Assembly (NCBI GenBank): GCA_017470505.1
Contig: JAFUYO010000030.1
Span: 1-50,298 of the forward strand
Length of the DNA stretch: 50,298 nt
Source: Butyrivibrio sp.
Lineage (GTDB): Bacteria > Bacillota > Clostridia > Lachnospirales > Lachnospiraceae
Direction: 5' to 3'
The position numbers and the translations under genes are program-made. The notes under the pieces were generated by a model. It was given only the letters and a program-made list of their open reading frames with translations. It searched no databases and had not been told where the DNA came from. Positions 34,256-44,714 of this stretch are shown here, piece by piece. Numbering within the stretch: the first letter of the stretch is position 1; every line of letters starts with the position of its first letter.

Positions 34256-36820
34256 TCAGAGCCTGCCGTGGCAGTTCTTGTACTTCTTGCCGCTTCCGCA
34301 CGGGCACGGATCGTTGGGGTAAACCTTGGCCTCAACTCTCTTGATGGGAGCCTTGGCAACCGTGTCGTCCTTGTTGGTACCCGTGACCTTGGCAACCTGC
34401 TCACGCTCAACCTTCTCCTCGATGTGAACATGGAAGAGGAGTCTCACCGTATCCTCCTCGATGTTTCTGGTCATGTCATCGAACATCTCGTAGCCGGCCA
34501 GCTTGTACTCGAGCTTGGGATCCCTCTGACCATAGGCCTGAAGGCCGATTCCCTGCCTCAACTGATCCATATCGTCGATGTGGTCCATCCACTTTCTGTC
34601 TATGACTTTAAGGAGGATCACGCGCTCTATCTCACGGATTGTCTCCGGCTCAGGGAACTCTGCCTCCTTGGCCTCATAGAGCTTTACCGCCTCTTCTTTC
34701 AGCTGCTGCTTAAGTCCTGACTTGGTCAGGTTATCTATCCTGCCTCTTGTGATCTTCTTGAGAGGAACCGTGGGAAGAAGTATCTCGTTGAGCTCCTGAA
34801 TGTTCCAGTTGTCAGCATCATTCTCCTCGCCCACAACCGTCTCAACAGATGCCTCGACGATGTCTGTTATCATCTTGTAAATGGAGTCGCGCATGGAGTC
34901 ACCGTCAAGCACCCTCTTACGCTCGGCATAGATGATCTCCCTCTGCTCGTTGTTAACCTGGTCGTACTCTAAGAGGTTCTTACGGATTGCGTAGTTGTTG
35001 GACTCAATCTTTTTCTGTGCAGACTCAATGGCCTTGGAAAGAGATGAGTGCTCGATCTCCTGTCCATCCGGGATCTTGAGTGCATTGAACATGGAGATGA
35101 GTCTTTCTGATCCAAAGAGTCTCATCAGGTTGTCCTCCAGTGAGAGGTAGAACTTAGACTCACCGGGATCTCCCTGTCTTCCTGAACGGCCGCGGAGCTG
35201 GTTGTCGATACGCCTCGACTCGTGTCTCTCGGTTCCGATGATCTTAAGTCCGCCTGCTGCCCTGGACTCCTCGTCAAGCTTGATATCGGTACCACGGCCT
35301 GCCATGTTGGTCGCAATGGTCACGGCTCCGTGCTTACCCGCCTCGGCAACTATCTCAGCCTCCATCTCATGGAACTTGGCATTTAAGACCTGATGTCGGA
35401 TGCCTCTTTTTTTCAGCATCTTGGAGAGCTCCTCCGATGCCTCGATGGTGATGGTGCCGACAAGGACGGGCTGTCCCTTCTCGTGCGCCTGCGCCACCGC
35501 ATCACAGATGGCATTCAGCTTCTCTTTTCTTGTCTTGTATACAGCGTCCTGAAGATCCTTACGGATAACGGGCCTGTTGGTAGGGATCTCGATAACGTCC
35601 ATCCCGTATATATCGCGGAACTCTCGCTCCTCCGTGAGAGCTGTACCTGTCATTCCGCACTTCTTTTCAAACTTGTTAAAGAAATTCTGGAAGGTAATGG
35701 TCGCAAGTGTCTTGGACTCGCGCTTAACCTTGACGTGTTCCTTGGCTTCTATCGCCTGATGTAGTCCGTCTGAATATCGGCGGCCCGGCATTACACGGCC
35801 CGTGAACTCATCTACGATGAGGACCTCATCGTCCTTGACGATGTAGTCGTGGTCCTTCTGCATCAGGTTGTTGGCCCTCAGAGCCAGGATAATATTGTGC
35901 TGGATCTCGAGGTTCTCGGGATCAGCCAGGTTCTCTATGCGGAAAAATCTCTCAACCTTGGCAACGCCCTGCTCAGTGAGGTTGACGATCTTGTCCTTCT
36001 CGTTGACGATAAAGTCTCCGGTCTCCTCTCTCTCAACGCCCATGATGGCGTCCATCTTGGTGAGCTCCTCCTGGTCCTCGCCCCTTGTCATCTGCTTGGC
36101 GAGGATGTCGCAGGCCTCGTACAGCTTGGTCGACTTGTCCGACTGTCCTGAAATAATAAGAGGTGTTCTGGCCTCGTCGATGAGGATTGAGTCTATCTCG
36201 TCGATGATGCAGAAGTTAAGTCCCCTTAAAACACACTGCTCTTTATAAATAGCCATGTTGTCACGAAGATAATCGAACCCCAGCTCGTTGTTGGTTACAT
36301 AGGTGATATCACAGTTGTATGCCGCCCTTCTCTCCTCGCTGGTCATGCTGTTAAGGACAACTCCGACAGTCAGCCCCAGAAATTCGTGGATTCTTCCCAT
36401 CCACTCCGCGTCACGCTTTGCCAGATAATCGTTGACCGTGACAACATGTACTCCCTTGCCTGCAAGCGCATCGAGGTACGACGGAAGGGTCGCAACCAGT
36501 GTCTTACCTTCACCTGTTCTCATCTCGGCAATTCTGCCCTGATGAAGGATAACTCCACCTATGAGCTGCACCCTGAAATGCTCCATCCCGAGTACTCTCC
36601 TGCCTGCCTCTCTCACAACCGCATAGGCTTCAGGCATGATATCGTCAAGTGTCTCACCCTCTGAGAGCCTTCTTTTGAACTCATCCGTTTTGGCTCTGAG
36701 CTCCTCATCCGAGAGGGACTGCATCTGTGGCTGCATGGCTTCTATCCTGTCAACCGTCCCCTTTATCCTCTTAAGCTCTCTCTGAGAATGTGTTCCAATT
36801 ATCTTATCAAGTATGCTCAT
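34256..36820 (-). CDS. secA: Preprotein translocase ATPase SecA
   Basis: The 854-residue protein has Walker A RTGEGKT, the DEID Walker B box ([15 protein letters not shown]), the second nucleotide-binding domain with [13 protein letters not shown] and [10 protein letters not shown], and the C-terminal zinc-binding [13 protein letters not shown] that binds SecB-like partners or the ribosome. SecA drives protein export through SecYEG. The start has AGGAG close upstream. Transcription starts at the promoter listed next and runs into prfB. Confidence 0.97.
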   Translation of the reverse strand: MSILDKIIGTHSQRELKRIKGTVDRIEAMQPQMQSLSDEELRAKTDEFKRRLSEGETLDDIMPEAYAVVREAGRRVLGMEHFRVQLIGGVILHQGRIAEMRTGEGKTLVATLPSYLDALAGKGVHVVTVNDYLAKRDAEWMGRIHEFLGLTVGVVLNSMTSEERRAAYNCDITYVTNNELGFDYLRDNMAIYKEQCVLRGLNFCIIDEIDSILIDEARTPLIISGQSDKSTKLYEACDILAKQMTRGEDQEELTKMDAIMGVEREETGDFIVNEKDKIVNLTEQGVAKVERFFRIENLADPENLEIQHNIILALRANNLMQKDHDYIVKDDEVLIVDEFTGRVMPGRRYSDGLHQAIEAKEHVKVKRESKTLATITFQNFFNKFEKKCGMTGTALTEEREFRDIYGMDVIEIPTNRPVIRKDLQDAVYKTRKEKLNAICDAVAQAHEKGQPVLVGTITIEASEELSKMLKKRGIRHQVLNAKFHEMEAEIVAEAGKHGAVTIATNMAGRGTDIKLDEESRAAGGLKIIGTERHESRRIDNQLRGRSGRQGDPGESKFYLSLEDNLMRLFGSERLISMFNALKIPDGQEIEHSSLSKAIESAQKKIESNNYAIRKNLLEYDQVNNEQREIIYAERKRVLDGDSMRDSIYKMITDIVEASVETVVGEENDADNWNIQELNEILLPTVPLKKITRGRIDNLTKSGLKQQLKEEAVKLYEAKEAEFPEPETIREIERVILLKVIDRKWMDHIDDMDQLRQGIGLQAYGQRDPKLEYKLAGYEMFDDMTRNIEEDTVRLLFHVHIEEKVEREQVAKVTGTNKDDTVAKAPIKRVEAKVYPNDPCPCGSGKKYKNCHGRL

Positions 36821-36861
36821 AACTATCTCCTATGGCAAAAATAGGTAAAAATCCAAAGCAC

Positions 36862-36890
36862 ATTGTAGCAGATTTATAATCTATTTTCAA
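36862..36890 (-). promoter_or_regulatory. Promoter of secA
   Basis: On the minus strand TTGAAA and TACAAT are separated by 17 bases, about 40 bases before the start codon. Confidence 0.6.
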
Positions 36891-36928
36891 GAAAAGTGAA
36901 AGCCTTCGGAAACACTGATTCCGAAGGC
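36891..36928 (-). terminator. Terminator of buk
   Basis: A perfect 10-bp stem (36902-36911 with 36919-36928) has a 7-base loop and is followed on the minus strand by TTTCACTTTTC. Confidence 0.7.
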
Positions 36929-36961
36929 CTGAAGATCACATTATTTTTCTGTGTATTTGGC

Positions 36962-38026
36962 TTAGTAGTCTAAAGCCTTTTCCTCGCCGTTCATAACGCG
37001 GATCGCACCCTGGGCGAGAGCCAGCAGCTCATCCTCACCGGGATATACGGTAACAGGGCAGATCCACTCAACTCTCTCTTTGATGGCATCTGTGATAACC
37101 TGTCCGTACGCAATTCCGCCTGTCAGAATGATCTGGTCAACCTTGCCCTTTAAAACAGTTGCACAGGCTCCGATGTTCTTACAGATCTGATAGATAAAAG
37201 CATCGCGGACAAGAATAGCCTTCTCATTGCCCTCGTCGCACATCTTATTTACCTCTCTCATGTCATTGGTTTCAAGGTAGGCATTGAGTCCGCCGCCACC
37301 TACGATCTTCTTTTTCATCTCGTCGTAGCTGTACTTTCCTGAGAAGCACATGTCAACCAGTGCCTTTGCGGGGATGCCGTTTGCTCTCTCCGGGGAGAAA
37401 GCACCGTCGCCGTTCAAGGCAGCAAATACATCTATCATCTTGCCGTTTTTGTGAACACCTGTGGATGTGCCGCCGCCCATATGTACGACGATCACACTGA
37501 TCTCGTCATATCTCTTGCCGATCTCTTTGGCATATCTTCTGGCAACTGCCTTCTGATTTAAGGGGTGGTCGATAGACACACGCTCGATCTCCGGAACGCC
37601 GGAGATACGTGCAACAGGCTCCATCTCGTCAACTACAACAGGGTCAACTATATATGAAGGAACTGAAATCTCATCTCCGATCTCTCTGGCAAGTATGCCG
37701 CCGAGGTTAGATGCGTGCTGCCCCTGAACTCCCTTTTTGAGGTCATCCAGAAGAGCGTCCGTACACTCATAGGTGCCGCCGGGGATGGGACGAAGCAGTC
37801 CTCCTCTTCCAACAATTACATTGAATGACTTGATATCGATATTCTCTTTTTTGAGAAAATCGAGGATGATGTTCTTTCTGAAGTCCTTCTGGTCAATTAT
37901 CGACGCATAGCTGTTTATCTCCTCAGTGCTGTGGCGCAGCGTCTCTTCCTTTATAAGGGTCTCATCCTCAAAGATGCCTACCTTTGTGGATGTTGAACCG
38001 GGATTGATTATAAGACTCTTTATCAT
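36962..38026 (-). CDS. buk: Butyrate kinase
   Basis: The 354-residue protein is of the acetate/butyrate kinase family: N-terminal [49 protein letters not shown] and ILTGGIAYG. It converts butyryl phosphate and ADP to butyrate and ATP, the last step of the Ptb-Buk route. The length matches characterised butyrate kinases. The start has AAGGAGG upstream and the gene lies 30 bases after ptb. Confidence 0.93.
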   Translation of the reverse strand: MIKSLIINPGSTSTKVGIFEDETLIKEETLRHSTEEINSYASIIDQKDFRKNIILDFLKKENIDIKSFNVIVGRGGLLRPIPGGTYECTDALLDDLKKGVQGQHASNLGGILAREIGDEISVPSYIVDPVVVDEMEPVARISGVPEIERVSIDHPLNQKAVARRYAKEIGKRYDEISVIVVHMGGGTSTGVHKNGKMIDVFAALNGDGAFSPERANGIPAKALVDMCFSGKYSYDEMKKKIVGGGGLNAYLETNDMREVNKMCDEGNEKAILVRDAFIYQICKNIGACATVLKGKVDQIILTGGIAYGQVITDAIKERVEWICPVTVYPGEDELLALAQGAIRVMNGEEKALDY

Positions 38027-38056
38027 GGTATAGCCTCCTTTTTATCAGCGTTTTCT

Positions 38057-38983
38057 TTAAAGAATGCCCTGCTTTTTGTCCTCTGCTACAACAGCTGCAA
38101 GTGCGATCGAATTGACCTTGACGTCAACAGAATCGGATCTTGAAGTGAGGATTACAGGTGCCTGTGTTCCGGTCAGGATATTGCCGTTCTTGACAGGAGC
38201 CAGCCTGACGATTGTCTTGTATGTGAGGTTACCTGCGTGGATATCAGGGAAAAGAAGTATGTCAGCATCGCCCACGATCTTTCTGTCAAGAGCGCCCGCC
38301 TTGTGCCTGGCTGCCTCCGGGTCGATGGCAAGGTCCATTGAAAGAGGTCCGTCAACTATGCAGTTCTTGATCTCGCCTTCCTCGCACATTCTGGTGAGCT
38401 CGGCTGCCTCAACGGTAACAGGCATCTTGGGATTAACTACTTCCACTGCTGCGAGAGGTGCAACCTTGGGGCACTCGACACCGCATGCCCTTGCAACTTC
38501 TACAGTGTATTCAATGATGACTTTTTTGTCCTCAAGAGTAGGATATGGCATGAAAGCGACGTCTGTAAGGAAGAGAAGTCTGTTCATGCCGGGAATCTCA
38601 AACACGCATACGTGAGAGAGAGGCTTGCCGGTCCTGAGTCCGACCTCCTTGTCGAGAACGCTCTTCAAAAAATCCCTGGTCTCAAGCGCGCCCTTCATAT
38701 AGATGTCTGCCTTGCCGTCGTGAACCAGTGAAACTGCCTTCCTTGCCGCTGCTGTGGTGTCCTTCTCATCAATGATCTCGAACCCTGTGAGGTCCATTCC
38801 TATCTCTTTTGCGATGGACTCAATCTTCTCCCTGTCACCTACGAGGATCGAATCAACAATCCCTCTGTCCTTAGCCTTCTTTACAGCCTCAAGTACAGGC
38901 GAGTCCTGAGCCACAGCAACTGACATCTTCTTCATGTCAGCGTTCTTAAGCCTGGCTATAATGTCATCAAAATTCTTGCTCAT
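38057..38983 (-). CDS. ptb: Phosphate butyryltransferase
   Basis: The 308-residue protein belongs to the phosphate acetyl/butyryltransferase family (VLEAVKKAKDRGIVDSILVG, DIYMKGALETRDFLKSVL, VDGPLSMDLAIDPEAA, LFPDIHAGNLTYK). It makes butyryl phosphate from butyryl-CoA for butyrate kinase. ATG 38983 has GGAGGGA upstream; the frame is open 59 codons further but that stretch overlaps the thioesterase gene and is not coding. Confidence 0.93.
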   Translation of the reverse strand: MSKNFDDIIARLKNADMKKMSVAVAQDSPVLEAVKKAKDRGIVDSILVGDREKIESIAKEIGMDLTGFEIIDEKDTTAAARKAVSLVHDGKADIYMKGALETRDFLKSVLDKEVGLRTGKPLSHVCVFEIPGMNRLLFLTDVAFMPYPTLEDKKVIIEYTVEVARACGVECPKVAPLAAVEVVNPKMPVTVEAAELTRMCEEGEIKNCIVDGPLSMDLAIDPEAARHKAGALDRKIVGDADILLFPDIHAGNLTYKTIVRLAPVKNGNILTGTQAPVILTSRSDSVDVKVNSIALAAVVAEDKKQGIL

Positions 38984-39032
38984 TTTAAAAATCCCTCCAT
39001 AAAAAATAGCATGATAAAAGTTTAACACTGTG

Positions 39033-39059
39033 CGCTGTTTATTGCAATCCAAAACAGCG
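39033..39059 (-). other. Hairpin in the thioesterase-ptb gap
   Basis: CGCTGTTT and AAACAGCG pair perfectly over 8 bp around an 11-base loop. No T-run follows in the minus (gene) direction, so it is more likely an mRNA processing or stability element than a terminator. Confidence 0.35.
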
Positions 39060-39062
39060 TTT

Positions 39063-39569
39063 TTAGAATCCTTCCATGCGGCGCTGTCTGCGTAATTCGC
39101 GGCGCCTCTCTGCGCCCTCCCACTCCGCTTTCTCGCTCTCAGTGCGGATGTTGAGTCCATAGGGAACGATGGCGGGAGTGTTGTCCTCGTCGATGCACAC
39201 CTCTGTGAGATATGCCCTGTTGAGGACGTGTCTCATGCCGTTTCGCCTGTCCTCCACATAGGTGTCGACCCTCACTTCCATTGATGTCCTTCCCACATGG
39301 GTCATCTTGCCGATGATGACAACAATATCATCGAGTTTGGCGCCCTGCTTGAACTGCATGTTGTCAATGGCTGCGGTCGTGACAGGGTTACCTGAGTGCC
39401 TCACGGCGACAGTACCTGCGACCTCGTCAATCCAGCTCATGAGCTGCCCTCCGAAGAGCCTCCCCTCTGAATTGATGTCGTTGTACCTGATCACCTTTGT
39501 CATCTCTGTGACGGAATCCTCCACATTTTTGTTCGCGATCTGTCGATCAACGTGGAAAACCTTACCCAT
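39063..39569 (-). CDS. Hotdog-fold acyl-CoA thioesterase
   Basis: The 168-residue protein is a YciA/ACOT-type hotdog thioesterase: RYNDINSEGRLFGGQLMSWIDEVAGTVA forms the central helix with the catalytic Asp region, and KMTHVGRTSMEVRVD the beta sheet. It ends in an Arg/Glu-rich tail. It hydrolyses acyl-CoA; its place just upstream of ptb-buk suggests short-chain acyl-CoA, but this is inference. The start has AAGGAGG 6 bases upstream. Confidence 0.85.
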   Translation of the reverse strand: MGKVFHVDRQIANKNVEDSVTEMTKVIRYNDINSEGRLFGGQLMSWIDEVAGTVAVRHSGNPVTTAAIDNMQFKQGAKLDDIVVIIGKMTHVGRTSMEVRVDTYVEDRRNGMRHVLNRAYLTEVCIDEDNTPAIVPYGLNIRTESEKAEWEGAERRRELRRQRRMEGF

Positions 39570-39584
39570 ACAAAACCTCCTTGC

Positions 39585-40625
39585 TTAATTTGTTCGCCTG
39601 TCATAGGCGTTTATTATCATTTTGGCGATGCCGACCGTTACGGCACCTGGATACTTCATCGTATAATAGATCAGCCTGTTTGACTTTCCTTTTATCTCTA
39701 CCTTTGTTCCAAGCACCTTCTGTCTTATATCTCTTCTAAGAAAAATTTCTTTTACAAGCCCTAATGTGTCCCTGTTATCTGCCCGCAGCACATTTCTCAT
39801 GACGACAAGCAGCATCATCACAAACTCCCTGTCGAGCTGCTCATCCGCTGTCGATATTTTCTTACTTTTCAGTATTTCGCGGAAGGTCAGATCTGTCAGC
39901 TCAAGGTTTTTAAGTAGCCCCGGATTGTAGGCGTGGGACATGGACTCGCGAAGGAGCCTGTAGTGGTAAAAGTACGCTCCATCCGCAATAACGAGCCGCT
40001 CACAGTCGCACAAACACGGCAGAGTTATGTTCACATCCTCCCCCATCACAATGGTTGGATCGCAGTATCTGATATTATCAAGAAGGAGTTTTCTGGATAT
40101 CAGCTTCATGCATCTGGACATTGTGACAGGCCTTATCTCGCACCCGAGAAGGTTTTCCTTCACCTTCTCAAGCTCCTGCCCTGTGTACTCACCGGGCGCA
40201 AGAGCCTGCGTCTCTTTTCTGCGCTCTCCCGCCTTCTCAACGATGTAGTTGCCGGAAATGATCTCTTTCCCTGCTCCGGCTCCGCCTTTGCCATTTCCTG
40301 CAAGCGTCAGCTTGTAGAGTTCGCCCATCATCTCAGTATCGATCCAGTCATCGCTGTCAATAAACGAGATATATTCGGATGTCGCCTGGATGAGTCCCGC
40401 TATCCACGCGGACTGAAGGCCTCCGTTTTCCTTGTGTATGACCCTCACGCGGTCATCCTTCCCCGCGTATTCATCGCACTTTTGGGGGCTGATGCCATCA
40501 GTCGAGCCATCATCGACAAGGATGATCTCCAGGTCGCGAAAAGTCTGGTCAAGCACAGGATTAATGCACTCATCCAGATATTTGGCTGTGTTGTAAACCG
40601 TTATGATTATGCTGATCCCTGCCAT
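39585..40625 (-). CDS. Family 2 glycosyltransferase
   Basis: The 346-residue protein has the GT2 fold features ISIIITVYNTAKYLDECI, EIILVDDGSTDG, and the metal-binding DSDDWID. It probably builds an exopolysaccharide or cell-wall glycan. It lacks membrane segments. GGGGAAG precedes the start. Confidence 0.88.
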   Translation of the reverse strand: MAGISIIITVYNTAKYLDECINPVLDQTFRDLEIILVDDGSTDGISPQKCDEYAGKDDRVRVIHKENGGLQSAWIAGLIQATSEYISFIDSDDWIDTEMMGELYKLTLAGNGKGGAGAGKEIISGNYIVEKAGERRKETQALAPGEYTGQELEKVKENLLGCEIRPVTMSRCMKLISRKLLLDNIRYCDPTIVMGEDVNITLPCLCDCERLVIADGAYFYHYRLLRESMSHAYNPGLLKNLELTDLTFREILKSKKISTADEQLDREFVMMLLVVMRNVLRADNRDTLGLVKEIFLRRDIRQKVLGTKVEIKGKSNRLIYYTMKYPGAVTVGIAKMIINAYDRRTN

Positions 40626-40646
40626 TATATCTTCCCCTGAACCTTT

Positions 40647-42113
40647 TTATCGGCGACGGCTGCGCCTGTCATGGGTCCTGTAGTATTCCTTCTTTCCCTC
40701 ATACAGTCTCTCGTCGGCGATCTTGGCTATCTGGTCTATTGTCATATCCGGGAATTCGCTTCTCTTTACAAAACTGCTGGTCACAGATACCTCTATATTC
40801 TGCTCCCTCGACTCTGTTCTGAGCGCCCTCTCAAAGTCGTTTCTGACCTCGTCAACATGTTCATCGTCGTCGAAAATGAGCGCTACGAACTCATCGCCGC
40901 CTATCCTGTAAACTCTGCCATATTTTCCAAAGCATTCTGACATGCACTTTGCAGCGGCGTCTATAAGCCTGTCTCCCATCTCATGTCCCATGGTATCATT
41001 GGTCGTTTTAAGCCCGTTTAAATCCATTGAAACGTAGACAAAGCGCTCTCCAGGCGGCGTCTCGCGGTACTTATCGAGCGCGGTCTCGTATGCTCTCCTT
41101 GAGTTAAGCCCTGTCATGGGATCAGTGTTTGCATTCTGCTGCTCCTCAATGATCTGTCCGGTGAGATACTTAAAGACATTGAACAATATGGCAGCCGCAA
41201 ACACCAGATAGGCAAAGCTGATCGCAATGGCAAGGGGGACGTTGGCGTTTATCTCCGCCCTGTCCTGCACTATGGCAATTATGTAGTCTTCATAGGCAGA
41301 CGCCGAGCAGATGTTTATCCCGTCGTCACCAAGATCCACGTAAAACTGCGTAACCCTGTCTGGAGCCACCTCAACATTTGCCGTCGTGGGCTCAAGCTTG
41401 CTCTGCCTTATTCCCCTGGTCGATGCGACTATACTCCAGTTGCCCCTGTCAGCCACGACAATGTCAAGCCCCTCACTCGAAGGCATATTCTGTACAACCT
41501 CAGAGATCTGGTTTGACCTGAGTTCTTCGAGAAGCCTTACGGGTTCTATTCCAACCTGTACCATCCTGGTGCCTGCAGTATTCCAGCAGATGGCATACAT
41601 CATTGACTTTCCCTCTGCTGTGTTCGGAGTCACATCCTGGCACATGCTGAGTGTCTTTCGATTCAGCATTGGCTTGAAATATGCCATCTGAACTCCCGAA
41701 TCAAAGCTGTAGCCAAAGTATTTTGGGACTGTCCCTGAATATATTGCCCCTTCCGGAGTAAGAACATGGATCTCATCGACAGATATAAGCTTTGCTATCC
41801 GCTGAAGTTCAAGTACATTGTTGCAGAGCCACTTGCTGTGATCCAGAAGATAGGACACGGCCTTAGCCCGTGTGATATAGTCCTCTTTGAGCGAGTCCGT
41901 GAGAGTCTTCTGCTTGCTCTCGTTGGTCTCCATTACATTTATGACCTGATCGATCAGAACTTCCGCGGTGCGTGCAGCCTGTTTTCTGTTCGACCATGTC
42001 TGGATAAAAAACTGCATAACAAGAAGAAGTACTATAATTGTTGCCGATAACAGCAACAGTAAATACTTACTTCTTCTGCTGAAATATATATTGTTATTCT
42101 TTTTCTTTAACAT
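40647..42113 (-). CDS. Membrane diguanylate cyclase (GGDEF) with extracellular sensor
   Basis: The 488-residue protein has a transmembrane helix at about 16-37, an extracytoplasmic sensor domain of about 250 residues (Cache-like in size and layout), a second helix at about 293-317, and a GGDEF domain with GGDEF near residue 405. The product should be cyclic di-GMP. The RxxD inhibitory site is absent (Gly at both key positions), so product feedback is unlikely. The start has only CAGGA abutting it, a poor SD. Confidence 0.87.
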   Translation of the reverse strand: MLKKKNNNIYFSRRSKYLLLLLSATIIVLLLVMQFFIQTWSNRKQAARTAEVLIDQVINVMETNESKQKTLTDSLKEDYITRAKAVSYLLDHSKWLCNNVLELQRIAKLISVDEIHVLTPEGAIYSGTVPKYFGYSFDSGVQMAYFKPMLNRKTLSMCQDVTPNTAEGKSMMYAICWNTAGTRMVQVGIEPVRLLEELRSNQISEVVQNMPSSEGLDIVVADRGNWSIVASTRGIRQSKLEPTTANVEVAPDRVTQFYVDLGDDGINICSASAYEDYIIAIVQDRAEINANVPLAIAISFAYLVFAAAILFNVFKYLTGQIIEEQQNANTDPMTGLNSRRAYETALDKYRETPPGERFVYVSMDLNGLKTTNDTMGHEMGDRLIDAAAKCMSECFGKYGRVYRIGGDEFVALIFDDDEHVDEVRNDFERALRTESREQNIEVSVTSSFVKRSEFPDMTIDQIAKIADERLYEGKKEYYRTHDRRSRRR

Positions 42114-42166
42114 TTCCTGATAACTTGTGCCTCATATGTCTCTTGTATAAACCCAATAGATTATAC

Positions 42167-42204
42167 CAAAAAAGAGAACCGCATTCCACCTGCGATTCTC
42201 TTTT
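42167..42204. terminator. Bidirectional terminator between the two GGDEF genes
   Basis: AAGAGAA-CGC and GCG-TTCTCTT pair with one mismatch each side, flanked by an A-run and T-runs, so it works best for the minus-strand transcript of the 42218 gene. Confidence 0.7.
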
Positions 42205-42217
42205 ATCTGCAATATTA

Positions 42218-43315
42218 TCAGATTCTGCTCACCACGCGGTTTTTGCCGTGTCGCTTTCCATAATAGAGCTTGTTGTCAACATCATCAAAGATTGACTGAA
42301 TGGTTGCGCCCTCTGTATAGGCTGATACGCCTATAGTAACGGTCACCGAAACCTTGACAGAGTCCTTGTAGTTCACAGGACAGTTCTCAATGCTTGACCT
42401 TATTCGCTCAGCAACCTGTACGGCCTGCTTCTCATCGGTCTTCAGAATGACAAATATCTCCTCTCCGCCCCATCTGAATACTATATCGCCGGGTTTCACT
42501 CCTGTGGAGACTTCAAGTGCAACCATCTTCAAAATTTCGTCGCCGCATTCGTGACCGTAGGTATCATTGACTTTTTTAAAATCATCTATATCCATAATCA
42601 TAACTGACAGAGGCTCGCCGCTTCTTTTCGCCTTCTTGCAGGCGTCCTGCATGTAGGTATTCAGGCATCTCCTGTTGAGGAGCTTGGTCAGAGGATCGAG
42701 ATTGGCGTATTTTTCAAGCTCATGGATCAGGTATTTCTCGCCAAGACGCACAATCGTGTATATAAATACCATAGACATGAACAGATGTGCAATTCTGAAT
42801 GTCACATCCGGAAGAAAATACTCGTCAGTCCTCGGAACAAACAGTGACGGCTTCAAAAAATAGGAAACAATTGTTGAAAGCGTAAGCCCCACAATAACAA
42901 AATGCGCCAGCTTTGAATCAAAGAAGAAGACTATAAACAGCGCAAAGAAAGGCCCCCACGCCCAAAACTCTTTAGCCGGGATCAGATACGCAGTAAAATT
43001 CCACTGTACCAGGATACCTATGCCCACGAAGATCTTGTGCAGCCTGAACTTCCTGCTGTCTATGAAGCCATCCTTGTCGCACCCGGTAAAAAGGAAATAC
43101 AGAGCTATCGCAAGATATATCAGGTTTGTGATGTCAAAAGCAACAAGTCCCACAAATGAGACTGATCTGTACGTGCCCACAAAATAAGAAATGGTATATG
43201 CAACCGCCGAATACATGGCGACAGCAGTAGGGGCTATCACCAGAAACCTGAACGCCCTGCTGAGATATACGTCAATCGCACTGGTCTGTCTATCGTTCAC
43301 TTTGTCTTTCTGCAT
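42218..43315 (-). CDS. Membrane diguanylate cyclase with multi-helix N-terminus
   Basis: The 365-residue protein has about six to seven membrane helices (residues 25-200), of MASE-like type, and a cytoplasmic GGDEF domain. The catalytic motif is GGEEI at about residue 283, where GGEEF is usual; the first four residues that matter most are kept. Upstream KPGD replaces the RxxD inhibitory site. It should make c-di-GMP in response to a membrane signal. The start has AAGGAG 7 bases upstream. Confidence 0.85.
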   Translation of the reverse strand: MQKDKVNDRQTSAIDVYLSRAFRFLVIAPTAVAMYSAVAYTISYFVGTYRSVSFVGLVAFDITNLIYLAIALYFLFTGCDKDGFIDSRKFRLHKIFVGIGILVQWNFTAYLIPAKEFWAWGPFFALFIVFFFDSKLAHFVIVGLTLSTIVSYFLKPSLFVPRTDEYFLPDVTFRIAHLFMSMVFIYTIVRLGEKYLIHELEKYANLDPLTKLLNRRCLNTYMQDACKKAKRSGEPLSVMIMDIDDFKKVNDTYGHECGDEILKMVALEVSTGVKPGDIVFRWGGEEIFVILKTDEKQAVQVAERIRSSIENCPVNYKDSVKVSVTVTIGVSAYTEGATIQSIFDDVDNKLYYGKRHGKNRVVSRI

Positions 43316-43385
43316 TGGCCACTCCTTTACCTATAAATTATAAACAAGAACGCGCTTCCACACAATGATGAAAAGAAATTAAGTG

Positions 43386-43414
43386 TTGCCAAACAAAACC
43401 TGTTCTGCTAAAGT
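43386..43414 (+). promoter_or_regulatory. Promoter of the rhodanese-TtcA-like gene
   Basis: TTGCCA and TAAAGT are separated by 17 bases, 40 bases before the start. Confidence 0.45.
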
Positions 43415-43453
43415 GGCTAAGTAACTGTTATTTGCTTAATTATAGAAGGAACT

Positions 43454-44599
43454 ATGAGAGAAATATCACAGGAAGAACTCAGACAACTTGATAGTGACAC
43501 CTATAAACTTATAGATATCAGGGATGAGGCTAAGAGAAACTATGGCATCATCCCCGGAGCAATGGCAGTTTCCATTGATGAGGATCCCGAGACAGTCAAA
43601 AGCATGCTTGATAAAATCCCTCGCGACAAAAAGCTGATCTTCTACTGCGACTTTGGCCGCAACACCAGGGAGCTTGACGACGGAGGAGTGCTCTCCGACC
43701 GGGAGTGCTACAGCTTAGCCGGCGGCTATACCGGATACGTGTGCTCTCAGATCTCAGAGTTTTCCGATGACAGTAAGAGGCAGGAAAAGGCCGAGCGGAG
43801 CATTATCAAGAAATATCACCGACAGCTCTTTTCCCCCTTTGCAAAAGCCTGCAAGATGTACCGCCTTATAAATGAGGGCGACAGGATCGCAGTCTGCATC
43901 TCGGGCGGCAAAGACTCTATGCTCATGGCCAAGCTCTTTCAGGAGATCCAAAAGCACAAGGAGTGCAATTTTGAGCTCACATTTTTGGTCATGGACCCAG
44001 GATACAACAAGGAAAACAGAAAGCTTATAGAAAGCAACGCAAAGGCCCTCGGTATTCCCATCACGATTTTCGAGAGCAGTATTTTTGATGCAGTAGACAA
44101 TATAGAGAAGAGCCCCTGCTACATCTGTGCCAGAATGAGAAGGGGCTATTTGTACAGAAAGGCCAAGGAACTTGGCTGCAACAAGATTGCTCTTGGGCAT
44201 CATTATGACGACGTCATCGAGACCATCCTCATGGGTATGCTCCACGCGGGACAGTTCCAGACCATGATGCCCAAGCTTCACAGCACCAATTTTGAAGGGA
44301 TGGAGCTGATAAGGCCCCTTTACTTTGTGCGGGAGAGCGATATCTGTGCATGGCGCGACTATAACGACCTGCACTTTCTGCAGTGCGCCTGTCACTTCAC
44401 GGACACCTGCACCACCTGCCACGAAGACGGGACAACCTCCTCCAAGAGGCTTGAGACCAAAAAGCTAATAGCGCAGCTCAAAAAGGATAACCCCTACGTT
44501 GAGGCAAACATATTCAAGAGCGCCGAAAACGTCAACCTCCGCACACTGATTGCCTACAAAGAAGACGGTGTAAAGCATCATTTCCTTGACAACTACTGA
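43454..44599 (+). CDS. Rhodanese fused to TtcA-like tRNA-thiolation ATPase
   Basis: The 381-residue protein joins two domains. Residues 1-105 are a rhodanese fold with active-site Cys65 in FYCDFGRNT. Residues 115-381 are a PP-loop ATPase of the TtcA family: SGGKDS at 150-155, C222-Y-I-C225, and a later Cys pair C311/C313. TtcA uses ATP and an iron-sulfur cluster to put sulfur on cytidine 32 of tRNA. The fused rhodanese could supply persulfide sulfur directly. The start follows AAGGAA. Separate TtcA orthologue status needs comparison, so no symbol is given. Confidence 0.85.
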   Translation: MREISQEELRQLDSDTYKLIDIRDEAKRNYGIIPGAMAVSIDEDPETVKSMLDKIPRDKKLIFYCDFGRNTRELDDGGVLSDRECYSLAGGYTGYVCSQISEFSDDSKRQEKAERSIIKKYHRQLFSPFAKACKMYRLINEGDRIAVCISGGKDSMLMAKLFQEIQKHKECNFELTFLVMDPGYNKENRKLIESNAKALGIPITIFESSIFDAVDNIEKSPCYICARMRRGYLYRKAKELGCNKIALGHHYDDVIETILMGMLHAGQFQTMMPKLHSTNFEGMELIRPLYFVRESDICAWRDYNDLHFLQCACHFTDTCTTCHEDGTTSSKRLETKKLIAQLKKDNPYVEANIFKSAENVNLRTLIAYKEDGVKHHFLDNY

Positions 44600-44714
44600 T
44601 AAAGGTCGCATATTTGCCCAAGACTGCTTATAGGTGGCCCCGCCAAATGCTACAGCCAAAAAGTTTGATGGTTGTCATTATTTTGTTTTAGTGACCAGAT
44701 TGCGGATGCTTACG

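Noticed and set aside
38984-39160. 59-codon N-terminal extension of ptb
   Set aside because: It overlaps the thioesterase gene; ATG 38983 has a good SD and gives the normal family length.
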